Origin: Mycobacterium pinniadriaticum
GTDB lineage: Bacteria; Actinomycetota; Actinomycetes; Mycobacteriales; Mycobacteriaceae
NCBI RefSeq assembly: GCF_026242045.1
Contig: NZ_JAPJDO010000039.1
Location: 1-51,369 of the forward strand
Direction: 5' to 3'
DNA length: 51,369 nucleotides
The notes beneath the pieces are model-generated. The model ran no database searches, had not been told where the DNA came from, and saw only the letters and a program-made list of their open reading frames with translations. A program made the position numbers and the translations under genes. This document shows positions 24,322 through 31,973 of this stretch, in pieces. Numbering within the stretch: position 1 is the stretch's first letter; every line of letters starts with the position of its first letter.

Positions 24322-27054
24322 ATGGTGCCAGAGCATGCCGTCATGGCGGGAGGAGCCAACGTTGGCCAACTCTGGCTGTCGGCGAACGGGACGATCTCGC
24401 TCGCGCCGAATCGCAAACGCGTGAACTCGCCGGGCAGGCCGACGCAGGCTGCCGAAGGACCCGAGCCCACCCTGGCGCTTCAGCGCAACGAAGTGTGTGA
24501 GCCGGCCGTCGAGTCGCCGCCTTCCGCGGATGACTGGGGTGTCATCGGTCGCATCCACAAGCAGACGGCCGTGCAGCACCAGCGCCATCTGGAAGAGCTG
24601 GCGGAAAGGCACCGCGCTCTTCTGGACATGTCTCTGCAGATGATGGCCACGATCGTCAGTGATCAGACTGTCGTCTCACAATCACTCACCTCGGCGCCGA
24701 CAGTGGTCCTACTGGCGCCGGATGTGGGTGCGGGCGCGCCACCTGAAGGCCCGGAGCTCGCGAGCCTGCGCACCCCGGAGGATGTGGTGAACTCGCTTGG
24801 GGACTCGACCTCTGGTCGGATCACCAAACATGCCGTGGGCGTGCAGCATTCAGCTGTTCTAGCCGCAGCATCCGTCGGCCTCCGTTGTACCGAGGTGGCG
24901 TTCAGGGCGGTGTTGGCAGGCGGTACCGCGATGGCGGGTCTGCGTGACGGCGATGTCTTCATCACGCGCGAAGACCCGATTTTCGCGGACGCTCTCGAGC
25001 GCTTGATGAGAACTCACGGGATCAGGGCTCGAGTTATCGATGAGGTGCCTGACGAGGCCGGCGCCGTCATCTGCCTTGCGGCTCTGGCGCAGGCCAGTTC
25101 GCCGGACGATTGCGTCGCGATGCATGTGCGTGCCTTCCACGGCGCCCGTAGCGTCGCCAAGAGCAGCTCGGGCTCACGACTCTTCGTCACCGTGCAGTCG
25201 ACGGGCGCTCGATTTGCAGAGGCGAACGTACCCGTCGGCGTGGCGAGCCTGGTGAAGACTGCCGCATGGGAGTGGCCCAACGCCTCGGTGCGGGCGATAG
25301 ACATCGAAAGCCTCGATCCGGAACGGTTGCTCGCCGAGCTACTTGCGGGCGGCAGCGGCGTCCAGGTAGCGCTGCGCGACGACGGCACGCGGCTGATCGT
25401 CGACGATGTCGAAGCTTCGCCCGTGCAGGAGACGATCAGCGTGGCCCGAAGCGGTGTGGTCGTGGTTACCGGTGGCGCGCGCGGTGTGACGGCACCGGCG
25501 GCCCTGGCACTTGCGAAACGCCACGGCCTACGGCTGGTGCTGCTCGGCCGCACGGCACTACCTGACACCATGCCGGACGGCCCTTCCGGAACGACTGTCG
25601 CCGAGATCGTCAGGGCATTGCTGACATCCGCAGATCCCGGTGCGAAGGCGATGAGCTTGCCGCGGGCGCGCGAGCGGGCGGAATGGTTGATCGCCGAACG
25701 GGAAGTCCGCGCCACGTTGTCGACGGCGCAGGCACAGGGCACTCCGGCCCGCTACTTCGCGGCCAGCATCACCGACGAAGCTGCGGTCTGCGGGGTGCTG
25801 GACGAGGTGCGGCAGAACTTCGGCCCGATCGTCGGTGTTGTCCACGGTGCCGGTGTACCAGGCGACAATCGTCTGGAGGACCTCGACGACGAACAGTTCG
25901 TGAAGGTCTTCAACACGAAATTGATTGGTGCCGAAGCGCTCTTGGGTGCAACGTCAACCGACGACCTCCGCTTCATCTCGCTGTTCTCCTCGATCGCGGC
26001 TCGCACCGGGAAGTCTGGGCAGTCCGCGGACGCATCGGCCAACGCGGTACTGGAAGCCATCGCGGCCCGGGAGTCCGCACGACGCAAGGGCGCGTGTGTG
26101 GTCAGGGCGTTCGGTTGGGGTCCATGGGACGGCGCGACGGTGGAGAGCCGGTCACTCGGCGGCGTGGGTGTTATCCCCATCGCCGAGGGTGCGCAATTCT
26201 TCGCCGAGCATGCGCTGCGTCGCTCGTCTGCACCGGTAGTCATGGTTGCGGCACCTGCCGCGCGTCCCCTGCAGGCCGCGCGTCTGCAATGGGACGTGTC
26301 GGCCGAGATCCTGCCGGTGCTCGCGGATCATCGGGTCCGCGGGAGGGTGGTGGTGCCGGTGGTGATCGTGCTCGACGCCATGCTGCGCGCGGCACGTGGT
26401 CTGGTCGTGAATGAGCGGCCGGTGGTCCGCGACTTCCAGGTGCTGTCAGGGGTCACGCTCAGCGAACGCGAACAACTAACCCTCACAATCGGCTTCGATG
26501 CCCCGGCGACCGGATCGTCCTACTCCGTGACCATTCGTGACGCCGACGGCCGGCAACGCTATCGCGCGATCGTGGAGACCGAACCCGATGAGTCCCCAAG
26601 CGTGTTCGTTCCAGAGATCGCGGGGTCGGCGTGGCCTATGAGTACCGACGACGCGTACGCCGGTCCGCTCTTCCACGGGCCGCATTTCGCGGCCATCCAA
26701 CACCTCGACACTTTCGGAACCGCCGGCGGCACAGCGATACTTAAGAGCCGGGGTGAACTGGGCTGGGCAGAAAGCGGCTGGGCCATCGACCCTGCCAGCA
26801 TGGACGGCGGGCTGCAGTTGGGCCTGCTTTGGGCGAGTGCGCATGGACGTTCTCTGATGCTGCCGCAACGGATCGGCAGGGTCGTGCTCAACCACCCGTT
26901 CCCCGAAAACACTAACTTGCGTTGTCGTTTGGCCGCGCATCCGATCAGCGACAGAAGCGTGGAATTCGACGTAGTGTTTGAAACCATGGATGGGGCGCCG
27001 GTGGCAGCGCTCGAGGGCGTGGAGTTCTACGCGGCAGGGCCCCCAGCGGACTGA
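24322..27054 (+). CDS. Orphan PKS/PUFA-synthase-like protein: linker, ketoreductase and dehydratase domains
   Basis: A 910-residue protein with no KS, AT or ACP. Residues 75-115 (HQRHLEELAERHRALLDM) resemble the coiled linker after an AT. The KR domain begins with VVVVTGGARGVT (about residue 378) and has LFSSIAARTGKSGQ, but the catalytic Tyr position reads SADASAN, with Asp instead of Tyr. The C-terminal double hot-dog DH keeps ADHRVRGRVVVP (His) and DPASMDGGLQL (Asp). The layout recalls the C-terminal part of PfaA-like synthases. It may be a truncated megasynthase or a stand-alone dehydratase. The 220 bases before it hold no convincing gene. Confidence 0.75.
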   Translation: MVPEHAVMAGGANVGQLWLSANGTISLAPNRKRVNSPGRPTQAAEGPEPTLALQRNEVCEPAVESPPSADDWGVIGRIHKQTAVQHQRHLEELAERHRALLDMSLQMMATIVSDQTVVSQSLTSAPTVVLLAPDVGAGAPPEGPELASLRTPEDVVNSLGDSTSGRITKHAVGVQHSAVLAAASVGLRCTEVAFRAVLAGGTAMAGLRDGDVFITREDPIFADALERLMRTHGIRARVIDEVPDEAGAVICLAALAQASSPDDCVAMHVRAFHGARSVAKSSSGSRLFVTVQSTGARFAEANVPVGVASLVKTAAWEWPNASVRAIDIESLDPERLLAELLAGGSGVQVALRDDGTRLIVDDVEASPVQETISVARSGVVVVTGGARGVTAPAALALAKRHGLRLVLLGRTALPDTMPDGPSGTTVAEIVRALLTSADPGAKAMSLPRARERAEWLIAEREVRATLSTAQAQGTPARYFAASITDEAAVCGVLDEVRQNFGPIVGVVHGAGVPGDNRLEDLDDEQFVKVFNTKLIGAEALLGATSTDDLRFISLFSSIAARTGKSGQSADASANAVLEAIAARESARRKGACVVRAFGWGPWDGATVESRSLGGVGVIPIAEGAQFFAEHALRRSSAPVVMVAAPAARPLQAARLQWDVSAEILPVLADHRVRGRVVVPVVIVLDAMLRAARGLVVNERPVVRDFQVLSGVTLSEREQLTLTIGFDAPATGSSYSVTIRDADGRQRYRAIVETEPDESPSVFVPEIAGSAWPMSTDDAYAGPLFHGPHFAAIQHLDTFGTAGGTAILKSRGELGWAESGWAIDPASMDGGLQLGLLWASAHGRSLMLPQRIGRVVLNHPFPENTNLRCRLAAHPISDRSVEFDVVFETMDGAPVAALEGVEFYAAGPPAD

Positions 27055-27349
27055 CTCGCGACGTAAACGGTTCGCCGGTCCGCGCCGCGGAGTACTGTCA
27101 GCAATGAGCCTTTTTCGTTGCCAGCGGTAGTCCGCTGCTGCGGGTGCAGTCGATGCAGCCGGGGCAATGTCATTCGCCCGTCGTCCCACGTCCGTGGGAC
27201 GGTCAACCTCGACTGTCTGGGAACAATACCGTGGATCGAGCCGCAGTAGCCGTGGCGCTGTCAGGGATGACCCGGGACCAGATGTGTACGGGTGGCTGTT
27301 GTCGCACTCGGATGGCTTTCGGTCCCACGCGCACGCAGCGACCCCTCCG

Positions 27350-27814
27350 ATGATCGACTCGAACAGTCGCCTGGGCTGGGCCAAACCCGTTCGACTCCGG
27401 TTGGCTGGCGCACTGGGCCGGGACATCGACGGTGCGTGGTGGCCACGTGCGGACCGCATCAACAATGAACTCCCTCACCTGGTCGCGGCGCTCTATCCGA
27501 TCCTCGGCGATATCGACGCCATCGGCGTGAACTGGCCAGCCCTACAACGCCCGCCCGACCTCAATTGGTCAGGCTGGGAACGTGAATCCCAGCACATCAT
27601 GACCTTCAGCGGCAGCCACGCTCGCGCCAGCCTGTTGGTCGTCCGGTACACGACCAACAGCGTGCTTGCGGAGTTCGTATTGCGCTGTGCCGCCCGCCTG
27701 CCAATTGGAGCCGCCGACCGCGAAAGGCCCGCTTGCCGAACTGCCGATTTGATCGTGCGCGCCGCCAAACGGCAAAACGCCACAGCCAAGTTCGACCAAC
27801 CTGACCTCAAGTAG
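27350..27814 (+). CDS. DUF5994 family protein
   Basis: A 154-residue cytosolic protein. The block RLAGALGRDIDGAWWPRADR followed by INNELPHLVAAL and PILGDIDAIGVNW is the hallmark of DUF5994, a mycobacterial family of unknown function. The tail after LRCAARLPIGA is variable. ATG 27350 is chosen because homology begins just after it; the frame stays open to 27167 but that part looks non-coding. There is no clear ribosome site. It stands alone between the PKS-like gene and the arsenic island; 27055-27349 shows nothing else. Confidence 0.7.
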   Translation: MIDSNSRLGWAKPVRLRLAGALGRDIDGAWWPRADRINNELPHLVAALYPILGDIDAIGVNWPALQRPPDLNWSGWERESQHIMTFSGSHARASLLVVRYTTNSVLAEFVLRCAARLPIGAADRERPACRTADLIVRAAKRQNATAKFDQPDLK

Positions 27815-27899
27815 CGGCCAGTGACGGGCAGCAGAAAAACCGAAGTTTCGGCGCTATGTTGGCCTGCCAAAGCTCATCTCAATGTTTCGGGGCAGGGCA

Positions 27900-29360
27900 T
27901 TACCCGTCGCCCGACACCTCGTTGTGGGCTCCCGACCACCCCGCCATACTCCGTTGACGCTCTGCGAGGTGGTGTTCACGCACCCAGGCTTGGGCGGCCA
28001 TCTGGGTCGCGTCCCAGGGTGAACCGAGCGGCGGTGTGTAGGCCAGGTCGAGATCGTTGAGCGCCTCGACGGTCATGCTGTGGAACAGTGCGGCCGCATA
28101 GGTGTCGACGCGTTTGGATACCTCGGCGCCGCGGTGGCCGATGAGTTGTGCGCCCAGCAGCAGCCCGGTGGCGTCGTCGCCGGTGATGCGGATGTGGATG
28201 GGCGTGGCGCCGGGGTAGTAGGCCTTGTGGTCGTCCGGGGTGGACGTCGTGCTGACCGGCTGCCAACCGCGTTGTGCCGCCAGTGCTTCGTGTTCACGCA
28301 GGCCGGTGCGGGCGGCAACGAGATCGAAGACCTTGACGACCTGGGTGCCCAGGCTGCCGGCGAACCGTGCCGTGCCTCCGATGGCATTCTCGCCGGCGAC
28401 CCGGCCCTGCTTGTGCGCGGTGGTGCCCAGCGGCAGCCACGTGACGCCGAGGAGGCGGTGATGGGTCTGTACGCAGTCCCCGGCGCCGAAGACGTCGGGG
28501 AGGTTGGTGCGCATGAAGTCATCGACGGCGATCGCCCCCTTGCTGCCGAGTTCGGCGCCGGCGTCGGTGGCCAGTTCGGTGTCGGGTCGGACGCCGACCA
28601 CGACGAGGACGAAATCAACTGTCCGGGTGATTGTTTCGCCGCCACGCCGGGCAGTGACGGTCAGGGCGTTGCCCTCGGCACGGTTGATGGCCGAGACGGT
28701 GGTGTTGGTGAGTACCTCGACGCCATGACGCTCCAGCTCGGTGTGGACCAGGGCACCGAGTTCGGGGTCGACGGTCGGCAACACTTCGGGCAGGGCTTCG
28801 ACCTGGGTGACGGCGATGCCGCGCGTGGTGAGCGCTTCGGCCATTTCCAGGCCGATATAGCCGGCGCCGATGATGACCGCGGTGGCGGGATTGCGTTGCT
28901 GCAGTGAGTCCATGACCGCGAACGTGTCGCCCATGGAATGCAATAGATGCACGCCGTTGCCCGGGCCGAGGGCGTCGGGTCCGGTGAGTCCGCTAATGGG
29001 GGGACGAGCGCTCACCGCGCCGGTGCCGACGACCAGCGCGTCATAGCTCAGTTGGCCGGGGTCGCCGTCGGGGCCGAGGATGTCGAGGGTGTGGTCATCG
29101 ACGTTGATGCGGGTGGCCCGCGTGTCGGTCAGCACACGCATGCCGGTGGCGGCCAGGTCGGCGGCCGTGCGGTGGGCGAGGTTGGTCCAGTGCGTGACCT
29201 CGCCGGAGACGTAATACGGGATCCCGCAGATGGAGAAGTTGGGGTAGGCATCGGCGACCACGACGGTGACTTCGGTCGTGGGGTCGAGTTCACGGATGCG
29301 CAGCGCGGCACTGATGCCGGCGTCGCTGCCGCCGACCGCGATGATATGGCGAGACGCCAT
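27900..29360 (-). CDS. FAD-dependent pyridine-nucleotide disulfide oxidoreductase (CoA-disulfide reductase/NADH oxidase-like)
   Basis: A 486-residue flavoprotein. The FAD motif AVGGSDAGISAAL is at the start. SICGIPYYVSGEV carries the single redox Cys of the CoA-disulfide reductase/Npr group. The NAD(P)H motif AVIIGAGYIGLEMAEAL follows, then TNLPDVFGAGDC for FAD and a C-terminal dimerisation domain. ATG 29360 is preceded by GAGGAGC. It is the last gene of the arsR-aquaporin operon, 45 bases after the aquaporin. Such flavoproteins accompany actinobacterial ars clusters, where they probably supply thiol reducing power or act on arsenic-thiol species; that role is inferred. Confidence 0.85.
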   Translation of the reverse strand: MASRHIIAVGGSDAGISAALRIRELDPTTEVTVVVADAYPNFSICGIPYYVSGEVTHWTNLAHRTAADLAATGMRVLTDTRATRINVDDHTLDILGPDGDPGQLSYDALVVGTGAVSARPPISGLTGPDALGPGNGVHLLHSMGDTFAVMDSLQQRNPATAVIIGAGYIGLEMAEALTTRGIAVTQVEALPEVLPTVDPELGALVHTELERHGVEVLTNTTVSAINRAEGNALTVTARRGGETITRTVDFVLVVVGVRPDTELATDAGAELGSKGAIAVDDFMRTNLPDVFGAGDCVQTHHRLLGVTWLPLGTTAHKQGRVAGENAIGGTARFAGSLGTQVVKVFDLVAARTGLREHEALAAQRGWQPVSTTSTPDDHKAYYPGATPIHIRITGDDATGLLLGAQLIGHRGAEVSKRVDTYAAALFHSMTVEALNDLDLAYTPPLGSPWDATQMAAQAWVREHHLAERQRSMAGWSGAHNEVSGDG

Positions 29361-29405
29361 GGGTGCTCCTCGGAGGGGACTATTCAGGACCAACGGTCGC
29401 TGGGC

Positions 29406-30155
29406 TTACGCCGAGTCGGTTGGCTCGGCGGTGATGGGGTGGTGGGGGACGACGACGTCATCGGCGTCGGCGGCGATGTCGGGGTAGAGGGTCGCGATCA
29501 GCGCCAACCCGACGAGGGCACCGATGATTTGGGCGGCGATGAAACCGGGTGCCGAGCCGGGCGCAATCCCGGTGAAGGTGTCGGAGAACATCCGCCCGAC
29601 GGTTACGGCGGGGTTGGCGAACGAGGTGGAGCTGGTGAACCAGTAGGCCGCGCCAATATAGGCGCCGACGCCGGCGGCGGATACTCCGGCCCGGCCGGTG
29701 CGGGCCAACGCGAAGATCAATGCGATCAGTCCTGCGGTCGCCACGACTTCGCCGACGAGATGTCCGGCGGTGATGCGGTCCTTGGTCGCGATCTCGAAGA
29801 TCCGGCGGTCGAACATCAGGTTCGCCAGCCAGGAACCGGTGACCCCTCCGGCGATCTGGGCTGCGGTGTAGGCGGCGGCATCCCTGGCGCTGATGCCGGT
29901 GCCCGCGCGTCGGCCTAACAACCAGTCCGCCGCGGTGACCACCGGGTTGAAGTGAGCACCAGAAATCGGTCCGAACAGCAGGATCAGCACCGCCAGCCCG
30001 AATACGGTCGCCGTCGAATTCTCCAGCAGCTGCAACCCGACATCGTTGGGGGACAGCTGGGCCGCCGCGATGCCCGACCCCACCACGACGGTGACCAGCA
30101 GTCCGGTGCCGACGAATTCGGCCAACAACCGACGCGGCAGTCCGACGGTATCCAT
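29406..30155 (-). CDS. Aquaglyceroporin (MIP family), ars-operon type
   Basis: A 249-residue channel with six membrane spans and both half-helix boxes. The first is altered to NPV (SGAHFNPVVTAADW, about residue 65); the second is canonical (TSFANPAVTVGR, about 190). MIP channels in ars operons, such as AqpS of Sinorhizobium, let arsenite leave the cell down its gradient once ArsC has made it. ATG 30155 overlaps the ArsR stop (TGATG); the long in-frame upstream extension is arsR in another frame. Tight coupling to arsR supports an arsenic role. Confidence 0.88.
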   Translation of the reverse strand: MDTVGLPRRLLAEFVGTGLLVTVVVGSGIAAAQLSPNDVGLQLLENSTATVFGLAVLILLFGPISGAHFNPVVTAADWLLGRRAGTGISARDAAAYTAAQIAGGVTGSWLANLMFDRRIFEIATKDRITAGHLVGEVVATAGLIALIFALARTGRAGVSAAGVGAYIGAAYWFTSSTSFANPAVTVGRMFSDTFTGIAPGSAPGFIAAQIIGALVGLALIATLYPDIAADADDVVVPHHPITAEPTDSA

Positions 30156-30511
30156 CAGCGGCTCCCGATCAGGCGATCGGCGCCGAGGAGAGTCGAAAGC
30201 TGTTGCAGCGCTCTGGGAATCACCCGGTAGTACACCCACGACCCGCGCCGCTCGCTGTCGATCAGCCCTGCCGTACGCAGCACCTTGAGATGATGGGAGA
30301 TCGTGGACTGACCGACATCGATGCCTTCCGAAATATCGCAGACGCACGCTTCGCCGCCGTGGTGGCTGGCGATCAGGCTGAGCAGCCGCAACCGGACCGG
30401 ATCCGACAGTGCCTTGATCGTCCCCGCCAACTCGGTTGCGGCCTGAGTGTTGAGTGGCTCGCGCACCAGCGGCGTGACAGTGCAGTGCGAGACTTCCGGG
30501 GATTTCGACAC
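30155..30511 (-). CDS. arsR: ArsR-family arsenite-responsive repressor
   Basis: A 118-residue winged-helix repressor. ALSDPVRLRLLSLI starts the domain. EACVCDISEGIDV holds the CxC metal-binding pair of the alpha-3 site, and GQSTISHHLKVLRTAGLI is the recognition helix. The wing reads SERRGSWVYYRV. An extra N-terminal Cys (SHC) may add a ligand. GTG 30511 is the start; only six bases separate it from a CAATAT hexamer, so the transcript is probably leaderless. It represses its own operon (aquaporin and flavoprotein) through the palindrome at 30515-30534. Confidence 0.92.
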   Translation of the reverse strand: MSKSPEVSHCTVTPLVREPLNTQAATELAGTIKALSDPVRLRLLSLIASHHGGEACVCDISEGIDVGQSTISHHLKVLRTAGLIDSERRGSWVYYRVIPRALQQLSTLLGADRLIGSR

Positions 30512-30514
30512 CCA

Positions 30515-30534
30515 TCGATATTGACAGCTATCGA
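30515..30534 (-). promoter_or_regulatory. ArsR operator with embedded leaderless promoter
   Basis: The inverted repeat TCGATA-N8-TATCGA abuts the arsR start. On the minus strand CAATAT (30523-30518) is followed by exactly six bases and then GTG, as expected for a leaderless mycobacterial promoter. The same CAATAT-N6-start layout occurs at the second arsR. Confidence 0.6.
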
Positions 30535-30669
30535 ATCAAGTCACAAGCGAACATCACGTGAACGAGCGCAATGCGGACTTGTGGAATCGACTCGACGCCG
30601 TATGAGCGTGCGTGTATCACCGTGGCGCGGTAGCGATGCTGGTCACTGTTCTCACCCGAATTATTGTGC

Positions 30670-31098
30670 CTAGTTGCGGGTTTCAGCTTCAGTGGCGTTG
30701 GGCAACAGTTCGGCGATGAGGGCTTCGATCCGGGTCTTGATCTGGTCGCGGATGGGGCGTACGGCTTCCACACCCTTGCCTGCCGGGTCCTCGAGAACCC
30801 AGTCGCGGTAGCTCTTACCGGGAAAGACCGGACAGGTATCGCCGCAGCCCATGGTGATCACCACGTCGGATGCTTCGACTGCATCGGTGGTGAGGATTTT
30901 CGGAGTCTGGTCGGAGATGTCGATTCCGACCTCGGTCATGGCCGCCACGGCGGCAGGGTTGACGGCTTTGCCCGGGGCGCTGCCGGCGGAGCGGACTTCG
31001 ATGGCCCCGCCGGCCAATGCCGAGAGGAATCCCGCGGCCATCTGTGAACGGCCGGCGTTATGCACGCAGACGAACAACACGGAGGGTTTCGGGCTCAT
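30670..31098 (-). CDS. arsC: Arsenate reductase, LMW-phosphatase type
   Basis: A 142-residue ArsC. The anion loop VCVHNAGRSQM (Cx5R) holds the nucleophilic Cys, and ITMGCGDTCPVFPGKSYRDW carries two further cysteines with close spacing, followed by LEDPAGKG with the general acid Asp. It reduces arsenate to arsenite; actinobacterial members use mycothiol/mycoredoxin or thioredoxin. ATG 31098 overlaps the stop of arsR2 (ATGA). The 158-base gap after it (30512-30669) contains the next arsR promoter and nothing else I can name. Confidence 0.93.
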   Translation of the reverse strand: MSPKPSVLFVCVHNAGRSQMAAGFLSALAGGAIEVRSAGSAPGKAVNPAAVAAMTEVGIDISDQTPKILTTDAVEASDVVITMGCGDTCPVFPGKSYRDWVLEDPAGKGVEAVRPIRDQIKTRIEALIAELLPNATEAETRN

Positions 31099-31481
31099 CG
31101 GCAGGTCCTCTCGAGGGAATCGGGTGGGGTGGAAGAGGTGATATCGAGCGCCAGGACCGTCGACAACTGTGCCAGGGCCGCCGGGATCACCCAGTAATAC
31201 ACCCAGGTGCCGCGTCGCTCGCAGTCCACCAAGCCCGCGTCGCGCAGCGCCCTGAGGTGATGAGAGATGGTCGGCTGGGAGAGGTCGAACGCGGGCGTGA
31301 TGTCGCAGACGCAGCACCGCCCACCCTTGTGGCTGGCGATCAAACTCAATATCCGGAGCCGCACCGGGTCCCCCAGGGCTTTGAACATCCGGGCCAACTC
31401 ACTGGCCCAGTCCGAGCCCAGCGGTTGGTAGGCCAATGGCGGGCAGCAGGGCTCGGCCGGGGATGGCGGCGCAGCGGACAT
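31095..31481 (-). CDS. arsR: ArsR-family arsenite-responsive repressor (second copy)
   Basis: A 128-residue winged-helix repressor related to the one at 30155. An N-terminal Cys pair (AEPCCPP, residues 12-13) plus GGRCCVCDITPAF in the DNA-binding domain resembles the three-cysteine arsenite site of Corynebacterium ArsR. The recognition helix is SQPTISHHLRALRDAGLV. ATG 31481 is probably leaderless. The gene is divergent from arsD-arsA, and one operator between them could control both directions. Its stop overlaps the arsC start. Confidence 0.92.
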   Translation of the reverse strand: MSAAPPSPAEPCCPPLAYQPLGSDWASELARMFKALGDPVRLRILSLIASHKGGRCCVCDITPAFDLSQPTISHHLRALRDAGLVDCERRGTWVYYWVIPAALAQLSTVLALDITSSTPPDSLERTCR

Positions 31482-31487
31482 GGACCT

Positions 31488-31506
31488 ATATTGATAGTTA
31501 TCAATA
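31488..31506. promoter_or_regulatory. Shared ArsR operator between arsR-arsC and arsD-arsA
   Basis: TATTGATAGTTATCAATA at 31489-31506 is a perfect 8-bp inverted repeat with a 2-base centre, of the classical ArsR/SmtB type. On the minus strand CAATAT (31493-31488) lies six bases before ATG 31481. The plus-strand start for arsD lies 30 bases downstream and has a normal ribosome site (GAAGGAGA). Confidence 0.75.
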
Positions 31507-31535
31507 CAGCCGTCAACCGGTGAAGGAGAATCAAG

Positions 31536-31934
31536 GTGCCCGCGATTTCTGTGTTCGAACCGGCGTTGTGCTGCAACACCGGAGTGTGCGGTGACGATGT
31601 CGATGCCAACCTCGTCGCGTTCAGCGCCGACATGGCCTGGCTCCTCGGGCGGGGCGTGCAGATCGCCCGGCACAATCTCGCCAACGATCCGCTGGCGTTC
31701 GCCCATGACCCCGTCGCCAAGCAGTTCCTCGAGATCGCCGGTTCGGCGGGATTGCCGCTGGTGTGCATCGACGGTGTGACGGTGTTGACCGGTCGCTACC
31801 CCACTCGCGCCGAACTGTCCCGCTGGGCCGGGCTGGATACGCCGGCTGAGGCGCCCGCCGGGGCGGTCAGCCTTGGTCTTGCCGACACCAACGCGACACC
31901 ATGCTGTCCGCCCGGACAGTCCGACTGCTGCTGA
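31536..31934 (+). CDS. arsD: ArsD arsenite metallochaperone
   Basis: A 132-residue thioredoxin-fold chaperone that passes arsenite to ArsA. The N-terminal metal site EPALCCNTGVCG provides the three essential cysteines (12, 13, 18), and further Cys pairs sit in the C-terminal tail (PCCPP and DCC). GTG 31536 follows AAGGAGA with good spacing. It lies 39 bases before arsA, in the usual arsDA order. It is driven from the divergent operator at 31489-31506. Confidence 0.94.
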   Translation: MPAISVFEPALCCNTGVCGDDVDANLVAFSADMAWLLGRGVQIARHNLANDPLAFAHDPVAKQFLEIAGSAGLPLVCIDGVTVLTGRYPTRAELSRWAGLDTPAEAPAGAVSLGLADTNATPCCPPGQSDCC

Positions 31935-31973
31935 CGGCCGACTGTCGCCCCGATCCGTGAGGAATTGTGCCCC

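Noticed and set aside
28947..29918. Plus-strand open frame across the flavoprotein and aquaporin genes
   Set aside because: It is antisense to two well-supported genes and has low-complexity Gly/Asp composition.
30156..30515. N-terminal extension of the aquaporin to about 370 residues
   Set aside because: The extension is the arsR gene in another frame; ATG 30155 overlaps the arsR stop and gives the normal MIP length.
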